Positions 23,602-36,029 of a DNA stretch of 64,000 nt are shown here, one piece after another. The notes below the pieces were generated by a model. It saw nothing but the letters and a program-made list of their open reading frames with translations. It did not search any database and was not told the DNA's origin. A program made the position numbers and the translations under genes. The stretch is taken from NCBI GenBank assembly GCA_012934845.2, contig WNNJ02003158.1:62001-126000 (forward strand), given 5' to 3'. Position 1 is the first letter of the stretch, and each line of letters opens with the position of its first letter. Origin of the DNA: Pomphorhynchus laevis. Lineage: Eukaryota > Acanthocephala > Palaeacanthocephala > Echinorhynchida > Pomphorhynchidae.

Positions 23602-24740
23602 CTAAAAATATTAATTTAAGTGTGCAATCACAACTGTGAAAAAGAAACAATAATAAAACATCTTCAAATACTACATTAATTTCGTGAATAGTATACCGTA
23701 ATTGAAATTAACAAGATTACTTGACTTTTTACGTAATTAATAGTGAAATCTTGAAATTCAATGTATTGAACGTTTAGAAGATTAAACGTTCAAGATATTG
23801 TAAAAAGTGTAAAAAGGTTTCGAAGTAAATGAATCGCAAAGTCAGTATTCATGAACTCGCAGTCCTCGAATGCCACAGATCGTCAATATAAAAAGTGGCA
23901 CAGAAATTAAACTACCTTAGATTTTGAATGGGACAAATTTATTATTACGCGAATTTTTCAAAGATAAAATGAATAAATTAAATCTCGGTATGAATTTCCG
24001 ATCTGCAACACGCGAATTCTCACGATATAACCTTAATAAGAATTTGAAACAAGTTCCCAAAACACTAGAAAATAGCACACATGCAAAAGACGATACAAAC
24101 TATATTTTTTAGGAATGCAAATTTACTAAGTTATGCGATATGTAAAACCAAAATCTCTTTTGTGTGAGAAAAAACCGAAATCAAGCCAGTACATGACACT
24201 GAACGAGCATACGAAGATGGATGATGTAATATTCAAAAAGCCGCGAACAGCTCGCATTTTTGGTATGAAATGATGAAGATTACTAAAATAAAAGCAAATT
24301 CACAATTATCGACCATAAATTTTAAACGAGTGTCTCGTAAAAACAACAATCTACAACCTGCAACGTTTTATTTATCGCTTAAGATTCGCGAAGATTGTAA
24401 CCTCATCCAAAAACTAGGCTTTATGATTTCGCTAACATTTTTGATTTTGCAAAAATAAAAATTCTGATTGTCACTAAATTTCAGAGTCACTATTGATTAA
24501 GTCATATGAGCATAAATGTTTAGAATATAACGCTGGAGTTATGATTTATACTTACATTGATATATGTTTTGCAGTGATTGTCTTCTTTGTATTTTGTTTT
24601 TTATGATGTCTTATCTTGATCTAATTTAAATTTATTTGTAGTTGATTTTATTGTTTCTGAAATTTCAATTGCATTATTTAATTGTTTTCACTCATTGTTT
24701 AATCATTTAATTATTAGTTAATCATTTTCACAAGTTGGAT
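23602..24740. other. AT-rich region with two short unrecognised ORFs
   Basis: ORFs at 23924-24112 and 24270-24458 (+) have no recognised motif. The first dehydrogenase exon is expected upstream on the - strand here or beyond, but no convincing signal was seen. Confidence 0.4.
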
Positions 24741-24744
24741 CCAC

Positions 24745-25920
24745 ATCCGATTACTCCAACGGCGGATTAAACAGTGGACGAAAAGGCGGATGAGAGACAC
24801 TATATCGGGAACGGGAGATAGCCGAACAAACAAAATTACTCCGATGACTCCAACGGCAGATTGGACAATGGACGAAAAAGCGGAAGAGAGTTTCTGTGAC
24901 CTGTTTCCTTACAGTAGCGATGTTGGATCATCAAAGGATATCAAGAACTGGAGACAGCCGAGCAAACAAACCAAAACAATAACAATGACAATCAACAAAT
25001 TTACAAAATATAAATTAAATGTGAAGAACAATAGTCAACTTATCACTGAGCGGAGGAGTTTCATTATCAGGTTTCGTATAACCGGGGAATTGTACGGAGA
25101 TAGCGAAAGAGACATCAACATCCGAAGCGGACCAGCCTTCATGTAGGAACGTGGAATGTCATCTCGCTGGCGGGGAAGGAACCAGAATTAGTTGGAGAGA
25201 TGATTCGCTTCGGTCTAGAAATAGTCGAAGTGTCTTATTTTCACTATTCTAAAACTGGATCTAAACTTTTGGATCAAGGTTGGTCTTTTAACTATTCGGG
25301 AGTTACCAACGGAAACCGACGGCAGCCGGGAATAGAGATACTTACAAGTACCCTGGTGTCGTTTGTGATAGATAGGTTTAGCCCTTGAACGAAAGGTCGG
25401 CATCTCTGAGACGTTTAGTCGAAGAGGGAAAGGGGATAACACTTGTGTGTGCGTATGCTCTCAACATTATCTCTGAATGTGGAGTCTTCATGTAAGATTT
25501 TCATGCTATGTATGATAGCACTCTTGTGGGAGATTCCCTCATTTTATTGGGTGACTTCAATACTCATGTTGGTAACGACAGCACTCGGAGTGGACTGTTT
25601 GAGAGGAACGGACTCTCCGATCTGAGTGCGAGTAGTGTTGAATTTTTGCCCTTTTGTTCTCGTAACAAATTATCATAGCCAACACCATGTTTGAACATAA
25701 AGAGATCCATAGATGTACATGGCATCAGGATTATCAGTCAAAGTTCAATGATCGATTTTGTAATCGTTTCATCTGATCTGCGAAGTCAAGTTCTGGACAC
25801 TCGTGTGAATATATAGGCTGAGCTGTCAACCGGTCACTATCTTGTAGTTAGTAAGCTTCGATGGCAGGATCGGATGCTAGACAAGCCTAATAAACCCAAA
25901 CGTTGTGTGAGGGCGCGCTA
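24745..25920 (+). mobile_element. LINE-E, 5' UTR repeat and endonuclease domain only
   Basis: Seen: two copies of a roughly 93-bp direct repeat (GACTCCAACGGCAGATTGGA type; 24747 and 24840) precede an APE-type endonuclease reading. It starts GTWNVISLAGKEPELVGEMI near 25150, then VCAYALNIISECG, LILLGDFNTHVGND and SMIDFVIVSSDLRSQVLDT. Known: these are the conserved blocks of LINE endonucleases, with the GDFN and SxIDF catalytic regions. RT is absent; at about 25920 the sequence switches to LINE-A ORF1. Several breaks. Confidence 0.75.
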
Positions 25921-25934
25921 GGAGCATCTTGTAG

Positions 25935-26300
25935 ATGTTTCTTGTCAAAGAACGTTTTTCTGGCTACATCCGGAAGGGCATCTCTGCATCCCGCATGGCG
26001 GATGAAGATTTTATACGGGTGGTTGATCTGCGTGTGGATATCGCAATTAAGAAAATGGAGGACTTGGCCACTACGATGCTATCAGCTTTCTGTACGAATC
26101 CTGTCCTCCCAACGTCTACGGCCATTCCAGTATCTAAAAAGAGGCAGTCTTCAGCTCATGCCATCCCCCCTATCGAGCTCGGCAAATTGCTCAAGGGCAA
26201 GAATAATATGGGAAATGAAGATACTGTCTATAGGCAAATACCTACTCTGGAAGGTGCTAGTGGCGGGAAGGGGAACCTTCCCGTTCCTAGCTCTGTCTAG
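25935..26300 (+). pseudogene. LINE-A ORF1, C-terminal fragment
   Basis: 121 codons matching the tail of the ORF1 at 61340-61906: shared SAHAIPPIELGKLLK (SAHAVPPLKIGKLIK there) and the identical-style end GGKGNLPVPSSV then stop. The zinc-knuckle half is missing, replaced by LINE-E sequence. Confidence 0.75.
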
Positions 26301-26333
26301 GTGGGCAATCCCACATCCAACTAATCCATCACA

Positions 26334-28715
26334 ATGCAGAGTACTCGTGAGCCTTTTTCACTGAATTTCCTCCAGTGGAATTCGGGAGGTGCTTCTGCCC
26401 TTAGAATTCTATTCGGTAGAGATGCAGATGTTATAGTCCTTCAGGAGACGCGGTCTATTCGTCTCTCCCAGGACATTACTCGATTTATTCCAAAACACAT
26501 TTATTCCCACTATACTTCGTATATAACCCCGCCTCACTCATCTTCATCTCAAGGTCTTCTAACCTTAGTTAAATGCTCTTTAAGATCTTCCCTCTTGCTA
26601 AACTACTCTTGTCCAGACATGTCTTGTTTAGTAGTTTCACTCTGTAAAAACGATAAACGCCTCAGTCTATCCAATGTCTACATCCCTTCAAGTGAGATCC
26701 ACAAGAACCGTGACCTCCTGGATAGTATTATTGATAGCGGGTATAACATGGTACTTGGTGATTTTAACGACAGAACTGGTCGTTGGATCAACGCATCACT
26801 TCGCAGAGCCAGGAATGGTTACTTTATTCACAAACCACCCTCCCCCACCTTTCATTGCACATCAACGAATTAACTCCTTGACTTACTGTAACTACACAAG
26901 AGGTGGTTGTTGAAACCCCTCTGTACGGAGCAGTCGCGACAACATCTGTCCACCTCTCATGACCTAATTCGTTGGATGATTGAAGAAGATACGTTGCTTC
27001 GAAAGAGGTTTCACTTTGAACCGATCAGAGTGGCCTTCTTTCAAGCGACTATCCAACTCTTTCCCAGAATTGGAAATGAGAGTCTGACCGAATTTAATAC
27101 CTACCTCTTTTCGCAAGCTACCGCGATTCTATCGACTACCTATAAAGGTCGTATACACAATCCTACTCCGACGAAACTCAAGGTCCTAGCGAAATTACTT
27201 AACCTACCTAATCTCTCTGTTTCCGCCAGACAAGCCCTCTCGAATGAATAGTGGAGCACTAGATATAGGTTCCAACTGAGTAGGGATAGGACAAGTATTG
27301 CTCGCCTTAACCCTTCTCAGGCTTCCTGTTGGAAGATTTTCAAGAAGGAGAAGTTTCTTTGCTGGAAGGATAGGGCATTAGTTGGATAGGCAATGTAGGC
27401 CTTGACAAAGTTTTGGAGGAGTCACTAGCCCTACACAACTATAGAGCCACGCAATCACCTCAAATAATCCCGCCTTGCGGTAACTTCAGTAGTAGGGATC
27501 TATCTCATTAACTCCTAGGGTCCACTGCCGGGCACCTCCAAATCCGTCGCTCCACTTTTATCTCGGGTCTGTCAGCTTTTGACAGCCGACCAGAGAAGAG
27601 AAGTGGCCGTCACAATGCGTTTAGCTTCCCCATCCGATGTAACAGACATCAATATTAGTAAGCGTGTTTTTATTCCTAAGAAAAATCATGCCTCATGCCC
27701 TAAAGATCTGCGACCCATTTCGATTCAAAATGCCCTCGTGTCGATTTATAAAAAAGCACTTTCACGTAAAATCCGCGACTATTTAAGTAAGCGTAATTTA
27801 ATCCCTCCAGGTTTTCATGGGTTCGTCAAAGGTCGTTCGGTCCATTCAACAATTGGTAAAGTGGAGCAGTTTTGTCAGGTCAATAGCCGTCGTTTAGTTG
27901 TGGCTGTTTTCCTTGACTTTTCTGCTGCATTCGACCGCATCTTTATTCCCTTTGTGATCTATTCTCTCAGGTCCCTCGTGTTGCCTGCGAGAATTGTGAA
28001 CAGGGTGGAGATTCTGCTGTACACCAAGCGATTTTACTATGAAGACGAACCTGATGCGCGTCAGTTCTACCTTATTACGGGTGTGCCCTAAGGCTCCCCT
28101 CTTTCTCCTATCTTATACCAAGCTGCATCTACTAAACTATTCAAAATATTTAAACGAAACCAACGTCTAGTAGTGTACGCTGATGACACAACAGCCCTGT
28201 TCACTGGTCGCAGGTGTAAAGACGTAGTCTCTGACATCAGCCGTTTCTTTTCAAGATTAAAAGACCAGCTACCCCAATTCAATCTCATTTTAAACTCCGC
28301 TAAATCCCAGGTGGTAGTCTTTCATGGCTCCCTATGCAACAAAGCGTAAACATAAGAGACTGACACTCTTTGCGCTCTCCTCTATATTTGCCTCTGAACC
28401 ACTCCCCACCTTTACAAGGCGAGTAAATTACCTGGAGTTCACTGTTACGGAGAACTGGTCGGCGAAAGCTGACTTGGATAGCTTCAAACGTATCCTGAAG
28501 AAAGCTAGGTGAGCCCTGAAACTGGCTCAACATCTGTAATTAAATGGGAAAACCTAAGTGCGCCTATGGGGCACTTGGGCTATCTCGGAATTAGTCTTCT
28601 TTTCGAGAGGACGTCCCCAGAGCAAAGGTTAAGGTTTCTTAAGTTCCTTGTCTCTCGTTTACCCAGCATAGTTCGCCTCGATTGGATTCTTCTGGGGGTG
28701 AGGGTTGGGGGTTAA
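26334..28715 (+). pseudogene. LINE-A ORF2, endonuclease and reverse transcriptase, degraded
   Basis: Seen: ATG 34 bp after the ORF1 stop. Endonuclease blocks FLQWNSGGASALRILF, VIVLQETRS and MVLGDFNDRTGRW (26334-26873). The RT reading begins about 27579 with KDLRPISIQNALVSIYKKAL, FHGFVKGRSVHSTIG and motif A VFLDFSAAFDRIF; motif C YADDTTALF follows near 28170. The C-terminus LGYLGISLLFERTSPEQRLR ends at 28715. At least four stops or frame changes lie between. Role in life: target-primed reverse transcription of the LINE RNA. Confidence 0.85.
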
Positions 28716-29024
28716 AGACCCCGGGTGGTTCAGTCGCAAGGCGGCGTGTTGGATCCGTTAATGTGCTCAAATACCCCTGGACCTGAGGCCGTCAAGAAGA
28801 AGTTAATTGAAGAAGACTACTATGACAAATTTAAGATTATGGTTGATTTTTTACTTATTGACTTGTTTTGTTGTTGATTATGGCTTCATTTAACCCTTTT
28901 GTATTGTAAGAAAAACTTTATTTATTTATTATTTATTTTGTTCTCTGAAGTAACCGACGTGTGGCTGTTTTCCTGAAATGGTATAAAAATGCACAAAATT
29001 TAATAGCTTCTAAGGTTTTTTGTT

Positions 29025-29262
29025 GCAAAACGTTTTGAGTATCAATCGGACAATCAAAGCGTATTATATTTGAAAAACTTCTTCGTTATCCAAAGTTTAT
29101 GTTTTCGGAATCAAGGGCTATATTGGTAGCTGAGAGTCAAGCGACATCAAAGCAAAAACGTTTTGAGTATCAATCGGACAATCAAAGCGTATTCTATTTG
29201 AAACTTCTTCATTATCCAAAAATCAAGTTTTTGGAATCAAGGGCTATATTGGTAGCTGAGAG
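29025..29262. repeat. Tandem direct repeat, probable 5' UTR of LINE-C
   Basis: Two units of about 112 bp at a 127-bp spacing, each starting AAACGTTTTGAGTATCAATC and ending GGGCTATATTGGTAGCTGAG. Position just before the LINE-C ORF1 remnant suggests a repeated 5' UTR or promoter unit, as many LINEs have. Confidence 0.85.
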
Positions 29263-29384
29263 GTGAGTTTTTGCTGTTGATATAGTTTTTGATCTTTGTA
29301 TTTTTATTTGCTTTTTGTTTTTTTTTTGTGTTTTTGTTTTTATTTTTTATTCATATATACATCTATTATAAATACAGTTGAAAG

Positions 29385-32300
29385 GAATTAATCGTCATAA
29401 GCCAGCTGAGAAAAATCTTCTTTCCACTTGGAGGAAAATTTAAAAAATATAGAAGAATCTACAGTGCAAAAAAGGCTCTTGCCTATAAAGCAAGACTTTT
29501 TCGCACTTAAAATAACATGCAAATAGAACAGTAATCTCAACAAAAAAATAAGAGAGATAGAAAGGAAAATAAGAAAATCTGTTCTTGGAGAAATCTTCGA
29601 ACGATTTTTCAAAGGAGAATTTTTGCCGAATCTCTTTTAAAAGCTTAGCTTTGAAGGATAAATTCAAAGCGGCTTTAGTTGGAGAGGAGGGTACAGAAAT
29701 TATCGACATTTCTCCACAAGTGACGGCCATCCTTATGGATGTGCCGTCATTTGCGGAGAAAGAAGATGTGGAAGAATTCTTACATCAATATGATGTAGGA
29801 ATTCTAAAAGCATCCAAATCTTTTAATCAATCATATAGTTCCTTTCTATTAAAATGAACTGTATGTAGTTTAAAAATAAAAGAAAGTTGACGCAGCATCT
29901 GCGGACATCGAATATCTGTAAATATATCCGACGAAGACGATGCTGCTTTTCGGTGTCCGCAGTGTTACAGATGTCAACGCTGGGGACATTTTTCGAACAT
30001 ATGTAGATAGGTGTCACCGCGTTGCGTCCACTGCGGATAAGAACATGAAACAGAAATCAAGTCTAAACAAAAGACTATGTGCAAACTGTGAGCAACCTCA
30101 TAAGGCGTACTCACACATTTGTCCAGAGTTTAAGTCTTACTTAGCATGGGTAAACGGTGAGAACAAAAAGACTTGTGAGGAGGCTCAATCATATCTTAAA
30201 GCAGCCAAAAGTCACTATCTGGATCAACATGCTGGACAAGCGTCGATGTTGATCGAGAGAGTACTTGCTCTTGAAAAAGAAATGACTGCTTTAAAGCAGG
30301 AAAATGCTAAACTAAAAAGGATGTAGTTCATTAATGTGATTTGAAGAAATTCAAATCGGAGTTGAACGCAGCAACATTACACAAGTACAAATCGTTGAAA
30401 CCGAAGAAATAGAAGTCATCGATTTCGATGACTACTTTCAATCGTTTTAACGATTTATCACAAACGAAAATAGAAGGCTCTCAGAATGAGGACAATACTG
30501 TGGAATATTGTTCCGTAGTATCGACTGATTTGAGGGTCCTTCGATTAAGGTAACAGGGACTGCTCTTAAGGGGCTGCGTTACCTGAATCACTTCAGCTGA
30601 CGTCGAGTGGGAGAGGCAGTTCATGGCAAAAAAAAACTTCTAATGCAAGAAATAAAAGCGAAGAATTGAATTTTATTCGCTTGAAGACATCTGCCTGATG
30701 AGTTGGAATATAGGTTATGTTAAGAACCTTATACAGTATTTCGGTCTCATTCAGACGGATCTACTTCTCTTGCGGGAAGCGAGATCACCCGATCAATTGA
30801 AGATATTTGGTAGAAAGATCGACGACTACGACGCATTTGTGTCTGTGGAGTGTCTCAGAATGGAACTCTTTCTAGTGTCGTTGGTAAAGAAGCGTTTTTG
30901 CGCGTATTTATTATCGCATGGCACTAGCGAGGTAGGTTCATTCCTACTTCTCCGTTTTCTCATCTCCAGACGCCAAGTTCATGTTGCAAATTGTTACATC
31001 AAGCCGGGTGCCTGGACTTAAATAAGAGGAGGAGAGAGATTCGGTTTATGATGTTGAAGATATTCAATTTGAGTGCTCAGTTTTTAAAAAGAGATTTTAA
31101 TGACGACGAAGGGTCTCAGGTGGGCAATATGATCGCCTCAGCATGGGAGGTCATATGTACCCCGGAAGGGACGTTGGTCCGTCGTCGGAATAAATATTGC
31201 TCCACATTGGATTTTGCAATACAAAAAAAATACTAAATTCAAAATGAAATGGCAGCAGAATTTGCTGCCAGATTCTTTTAACAATGGACATAAACTTATA
31301 TATTGGTCGTGAAAAGAGGAACTAGTTTTCAAGATTAGATTTCAACCTACACGAGCCGGTATACAAGCATTCAATAAAGCAATTATAGAAGTAATGATAA
31401 GTTTAAATAATAAAATTTATTTTGCCAATATCTTAAAATTTTTTAATGAAATTATAAATTTTAGTATATTAAATAATAATTCATAATAAGTAATAATTTC
31501 AATTTTTTCGATTGCTTAAATGTTTTAGATGAATTTTGATAAATTTTATAAACAAAATAAAAAAATCAAATAATTTATTAATTTTGAATAATGCCATTTT
31601 TAACAATGCAAGTAAATTCTTAACGAATAAACGACCTCCGAACATTAACTACACACCCAAGACTCTTCATTTGAAACGTATTCTCTGGGGTTTACGAGCA
31701 GATGTGAATCCTTCATCTCAGAGAATCGCTCAAATGACTCTGCTCAAGAATGACATGCAGGAGTTGGCGAAGAGGGTCGACGCTAAGAAGTTGCTTTCTT
31801 ACAAGAATTTTTCAAAGGAATGGTGGCAAACCATTAGGCGAACCACCTTCCGTTCTTGGCAGCAGCGTCTTCTAGGTGGATATCCTCTAAGGGTTTTGAG
31901 TTTGTACTTCATGAACTAAAAAATAAGCACCTAGCCAATGCTGAGGTATGTACTGAGAGGAAAATGATGAAAGTACGGTTGGAACTCTTGCTCTCGACAA
32001 TCGACACTTCACAAGAGGACATCACTTTAGACGACATTTTGTGTGCGTGCCCAGTCGTGTCTGGAGCTTCGGCATGTTCTGCTGCGACCAAATTGATCGT
32101 CGATAAAATTTTGACGGATATCGCTACCAAGATGCTAGGGTAACCTCTAGCAGCTTGGTGCTATATTGCGGTCTGAAGGGTGGTGTTTCTTGCGAAGGGA
32201 AGATGGGTTTCGAATGCTAAAGACACAAGACCCATAACAATATCTAATAATATTGTTATGTTATATGAGAGGGCTCTTGCTAGGAACCTTTCCCGATTCT

Positions 32301-33480
32301 ACGAGGATCGTGATATGTTGGGAGACCACATTCACGGTTTTTGTAGAGGAAAGGGAGCTGTTAAGGCAGTAATGTTCATGCAAAGCTTACTCACTAGCGA
32401 CAGTCGACATGCAGTCCTTTATTCGCTGGATGTGTCGGCAGCCTTCGTCAACCTGGGGCATTATGCAATAATTACAACGTTGACCAGTGATGGAATACCG
32501 AGTAATATGTTGCGTCGTGTCCTAGACATTTTGAAAGCAAGAACTTTCTACTTTGATGATGACGCGGGTAATTACTATCATCTCAACAAAAGACTTCCCC
32601 AGGGATCTCCTCTGTCTCCTATCATTTATATGATAGTGACAAGGGGAGTTCTGGAGGGTATTTTGGATAGGAACACCCACGCCATCATTTATGCAGACGA
32701 CATCTCGATTGCATTTAAAAGGAACACTCTATCGGATGCAAGGTTCGAAGGGCATATAAAGTCTGTAATGGGTATTGTTGCTAATCGCTTAGTGAAGTAA
32801 GGTTTGTCTTTAAACCCAACGTAGAGCAACTTTATTCATTACAGATTTCGGCGTCCTGGAAAGCACACTTGTCTCCTTAATTTTCTTGCAGGGAATCGAA
32901 AGCGTCGTATGCGCATTCTGGGATCTGTCTTTGAACCATGTTTGCATCATCGGTCAGATATGGCCCAGTGTTTTAAATTAGTTCGAAAAGGTCTACGTTT
33001 GTTTGAGAGATCGAGACGATTAAATGTCAGTTTGGGTAGATGTATAATGCGTTTGTATTAAGCGGATTGTACTTTTCTCAAACAATCGCCCTCCAGAACA
33101 ACGCTATCTATTTTTAAAACGACTGTGCATCTTAATAAATAAATTTTTCTTGAATGAAATAGTAATTAAAAATAAATTAACAACTAAATATGTTTTATTT
33201 TACATTAGAAAAATTAAGGCTTTTGTATAATTTTTATTTTTTGTTTTTGTAGTTGATTGATCTTTTTGTTTTTTCTTATTTTTGAAAGTGTGTGGGTTAA
33301 TTAGTTTAATTAGTTCTTTATATGCGCTTGACCTCAAGTACTTCTAATACCGGACAAGTGTATCAATCAAATCTTGAAGAAAAGAATAAAAGGGAAACTA
33401 GATTGGGACCCCATATTTGGTTGGAGTCGAGAAGAAAAAAGGAGGAGGAAAGAAGAAAAAGAAACATGTATATAAAACAT
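29385..33480 (+). mobile_element. LINE-C, zinc-knuckle ORF1, endonuclease and RT, degraded
   Basis: Seen: ORF1 remnants at 29585-29857 and 29935-30326 with CYRCQRWGHFSNIC (CX2CX4HX4C) and CANCEQPHKAYSHIC (CX2CX3HX6C), then a coiled-coil-like tail. Endonuclease start SWNIGYVKNLIQYF at 30698; ORF2 fragments; RT at 32180-32800 with DTRPITISNNIVMLYERAL, GDHIHGFCRGKG, LDVSAAFVNL (motif A), LPQGSPLSP (motif B) and IIYADDISIAF (motif C). The RT block is well preserved. Order and motifs match LINE-A, but identity is low, so this is a related family. A poly-purine 3' end lies near 33440. Confidence 0.85.
32180..32800 (+). CDS. LINE-C reverse transcriptase domain (open fragment)
   Basis: 206 codons without a stop. 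The catalytic YADD is intact; motif A reads SLDVSAAFVNL, where the usual SAAFD/FDRV Asp position is changed to Val, although the first catalytic Asp of LDVSAAF is present. Compared with whole LINE RTs, fingers 1 and the thumb are missing. Not expected to be functional alone. Confidence 0.8.
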   Translation: MVFLAKGRWVSNAKDTRPITISNNIVMLYERALARNLSRFYEDRDMLGDHIHGFCRGKGAVKAVMFMQSLLTSDSRHAVLYSLDVSAAFVNLGHYAIITTLTSDGIPSNMLRRVLDILKARTFYFDDDAGNYYHLNKRLPQGSPLSPIIYMIVTRGVLEGILDRNTHAIIYADDISIAFKRNTLSDARFEGHIKSVMGIVANRLVK

Positions 33481-33639
33481 TTGTTTTTTTTACTTTAATA
33501 AATCCTCAATTATATAGCTACTGATACAATTCATGATGATGATCGCAGTCGTGTTTGACAATTTAAATAAACCCTCTTTTTGATTTTGTAAAATAAAATT
33601 TTTGATTGTCTAGCTGTTTTTCATTGTATTCCTGTATGT

Positions 33640-34640
33640 ATTTAGTCGACTGATTATAAGTAACTGTGATATGCTTACAGAGCATGTATCAAAGTATATT
33701 AATGCCAAATTATCAAAGTATATTATTGCCAAACTACGTTCACAATTACAGTGCATTGCCAGTTACCTGGAAAATAATGACAATTGTTTACGAGCATGTG
33801 AGTTATTAAAACAAGATATTCCAAATAATTCAATAATAAGGATATAGTAGAAAGCCTTTATACAATCATAAATAATAATAAAGAAATCCAGGCATGTCGG
33901 TTTTATATTGATAAAGATCGTTCGAGCCATAAATATAAAGAAGAGATATAAAAATGCATTCAACTTGTGCTTGAAAATATTTACTTTCAGTTAAAAAATA
34001 AGTTATTTCATCAGTGAAATGAAATAGTTATGGGATCAGTCATAACACCGAAGTATGTTATACTTGATATTGGATACACATTAAACACAGATCAGCTAAA
34101 AATGGAACAACAATATAATTTTGATGAAAAGGGACATAGATGACATCCTAATTAAATGAACATGCTCACATCGAGAACTTAAAAATTGGAAGACGGAACA
34201 TGATAGCATAAGTAGATTTAAATTGGACAGCAAAATATAAAGCTAAATGTATTTGATATTTTGCTATTTCACAATCAAGACCAACAAAAATAAAAATTAA
34301 AAGCAAACATTTTCAAATGTCATATGTAATAATTCAAATCGGTTGAATTTGGCAAAAGTGAATTGTTCCAATATCTCATTCATTCTCCGATTTTTTAAAC
34401 AATGTCGCTGATATTAAAACAAAAAAGCATAAGTAGCAAAATCAACACTTATACATCATAATAGCTTTTCCAAACGATATAATGTAATTGTCTGAAAACA
34501 GAATTATTTCCGTATTTTAATGGAGGATGCATTTATTTTATAATTGAGGATACATTTAAAAATATATTAAAATCATATTTCGCTACAAAATGCAAACCTT
34601 GCAATGTTAGATCACGGTGTATGACGACAACTATCAGATA
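33640..34640 (+). mobile_element. Old PLE remnant (PLE-G)
   Basis: Seen: near 34030 MGSVITPKYVILDI, a decayed form of the PLE MGSPxxPxxAxxxM motif, and near 34590 ATKCKPCNVRSRC, which resembles the pre-GIY-YIG Cys cluster. Stops are numerous. Boundaries uncertain. Confidence 0.4.
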
Positions 34641-35124
34641 CCACTAATCTTCAATGTTCATTTGTTTATGCTACAAATTTCTTTTATTCGAAAATTTTAA
34701 AATATTAAGAATTTTATCAAATAGTGCATTTTAGTAGATTCGTTTCTAGATGAATTTATATCAACAAGAAATATTTTGAATGTGTACGTATTTAGTTTTT
34801 GCACAGATTATGAGTTGTTCACAAATTGTCGTGTACTTTTGAGAAAAATAAATTTCGTCAATATCAAATTTATATTGCTTATGAATGTCGTCTATTCCTG
34901 AATATATAAACTGTAATGGCTTTAAAGCATTGCTGATGTTTTATATAGCATATAATATAGTACATATAATATATTTATATATCTTATATAATGTATAATA
35001 TAATATATAAGTTTTATATTTATAGCATATAATATAGTATACATAATATATTTATATATAATATATTAATTATATATAATAATTATTTATATAATTATGT
35101 AATAATTATATATAATTATTACAT

Positions 35125-35345
35125 ACTAATTAAATAAGCTAACTGAGTCTACGTATTTTATATCGTAAATTAAAAATAATGCAAAATAAAAGTTAAATAG
35201 TTAAATAATAAAAAATTAATTAATAATAAATAATTGTTATAAGATTTTATATAATTTATATCAAGATGAATTATAAACTGAAATTAAAAATAAAGTTTTT
35301 GAAGTCTAAAGCAATGTTTTGTCAATCGATTAGGTCAACTGAGAT
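35125..35345 (-). mobile_element. PLE-B 3' UTR fragment
   Basis: Shares AGCTAACTGAGTCTACGTAT and the following A/T-rich block ending TTGTTATAAGATTTTATATA with PLE-B copies at 12.9 and 48.1 kb. No coding part. Preceded by a (TATAATA)-type palindromic tract (34960-35120). Confidence 0.6.
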
Positions 35346-36029
35346 ATCCATTCAGCAAAACATAAAATTATGCGTTTATGAAATTTTCATGTCAAAATTA
35401 ATGGTCTGAAATTAAAAATAATAACAACGAAAAGATGCGCAACCGGTTTCTCTATTGCAAATTCACTTTGTACCACTTAGATTCTGAAATATTTTAATTT
35501 CAAATTTTGTCAAATTAGTTTTAATAAGTGTGTATAGCAGCAAAACAGCAAAAGTTTTTTGAAAAATAAAAATATAAAATCACAAGAGCAGAATTAAAGA
35601 CCAACCCAGGGCACATTGATTTTCATCAGATTTCATCTAAAACAGAGTTTACCAAATTAATGAAATCATTAAAATGTGAGAATTGTAAAACTTTTGATTC
35701 GATATACTCTTAAATTAAAATGTCCCCTGAAAATTTCACTAATTCTTCATAAAAAATTTTTGAGAGATAAATAACATATAATTTCAATTCCGCTCGCTTC
35801 GCTGGCGGAAAATCTTGTCCACCAAGATTAATATTATAAATCACATTACAAATTGTCTTGGTGATATAAAGAATATATATAATCTTAAACACACAAAGCA
35901 TTATTAAAAGAGAAACCGCAACAATATTTCATTCACGTAAATTACACGTAAATTACACGTAAATTACACAACTCTTTCCAGCATACTCTCTGATATTGCG
36001 ATGGACTACTAGAAGGACGATGCTTAGAT
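35346..36029. other. AT-rich sequence, nothing recognised
   Basis: No supported feature apart from a triplicated ACGTAAATTAC word at 35935-35968. Confidence 0.5.

Larger units (their letters stand above)
25935..28930 (+). mobile_element. LINE-A copy 1 (ORF1 tail, ORF2, 3' UTR), broken
   Basis: Seen: the copy starts within the ORF1 tail and continues through the ORF2 endonuclease, RT and C-terminal region to a 3' UTR with RTKKKK-free AT-rich end (TTTATTTATTATTTATTTTG near 28920). Gene order and sequence match the copy at 60.7-64 kb. The 5' end is fused to LINE-E. The Jockey/I/R1 group is suggested by zinc-knuckle ORF1 plus AP endonuclease plus RT; the exact clade is not fixed. Confidence 0.85.
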
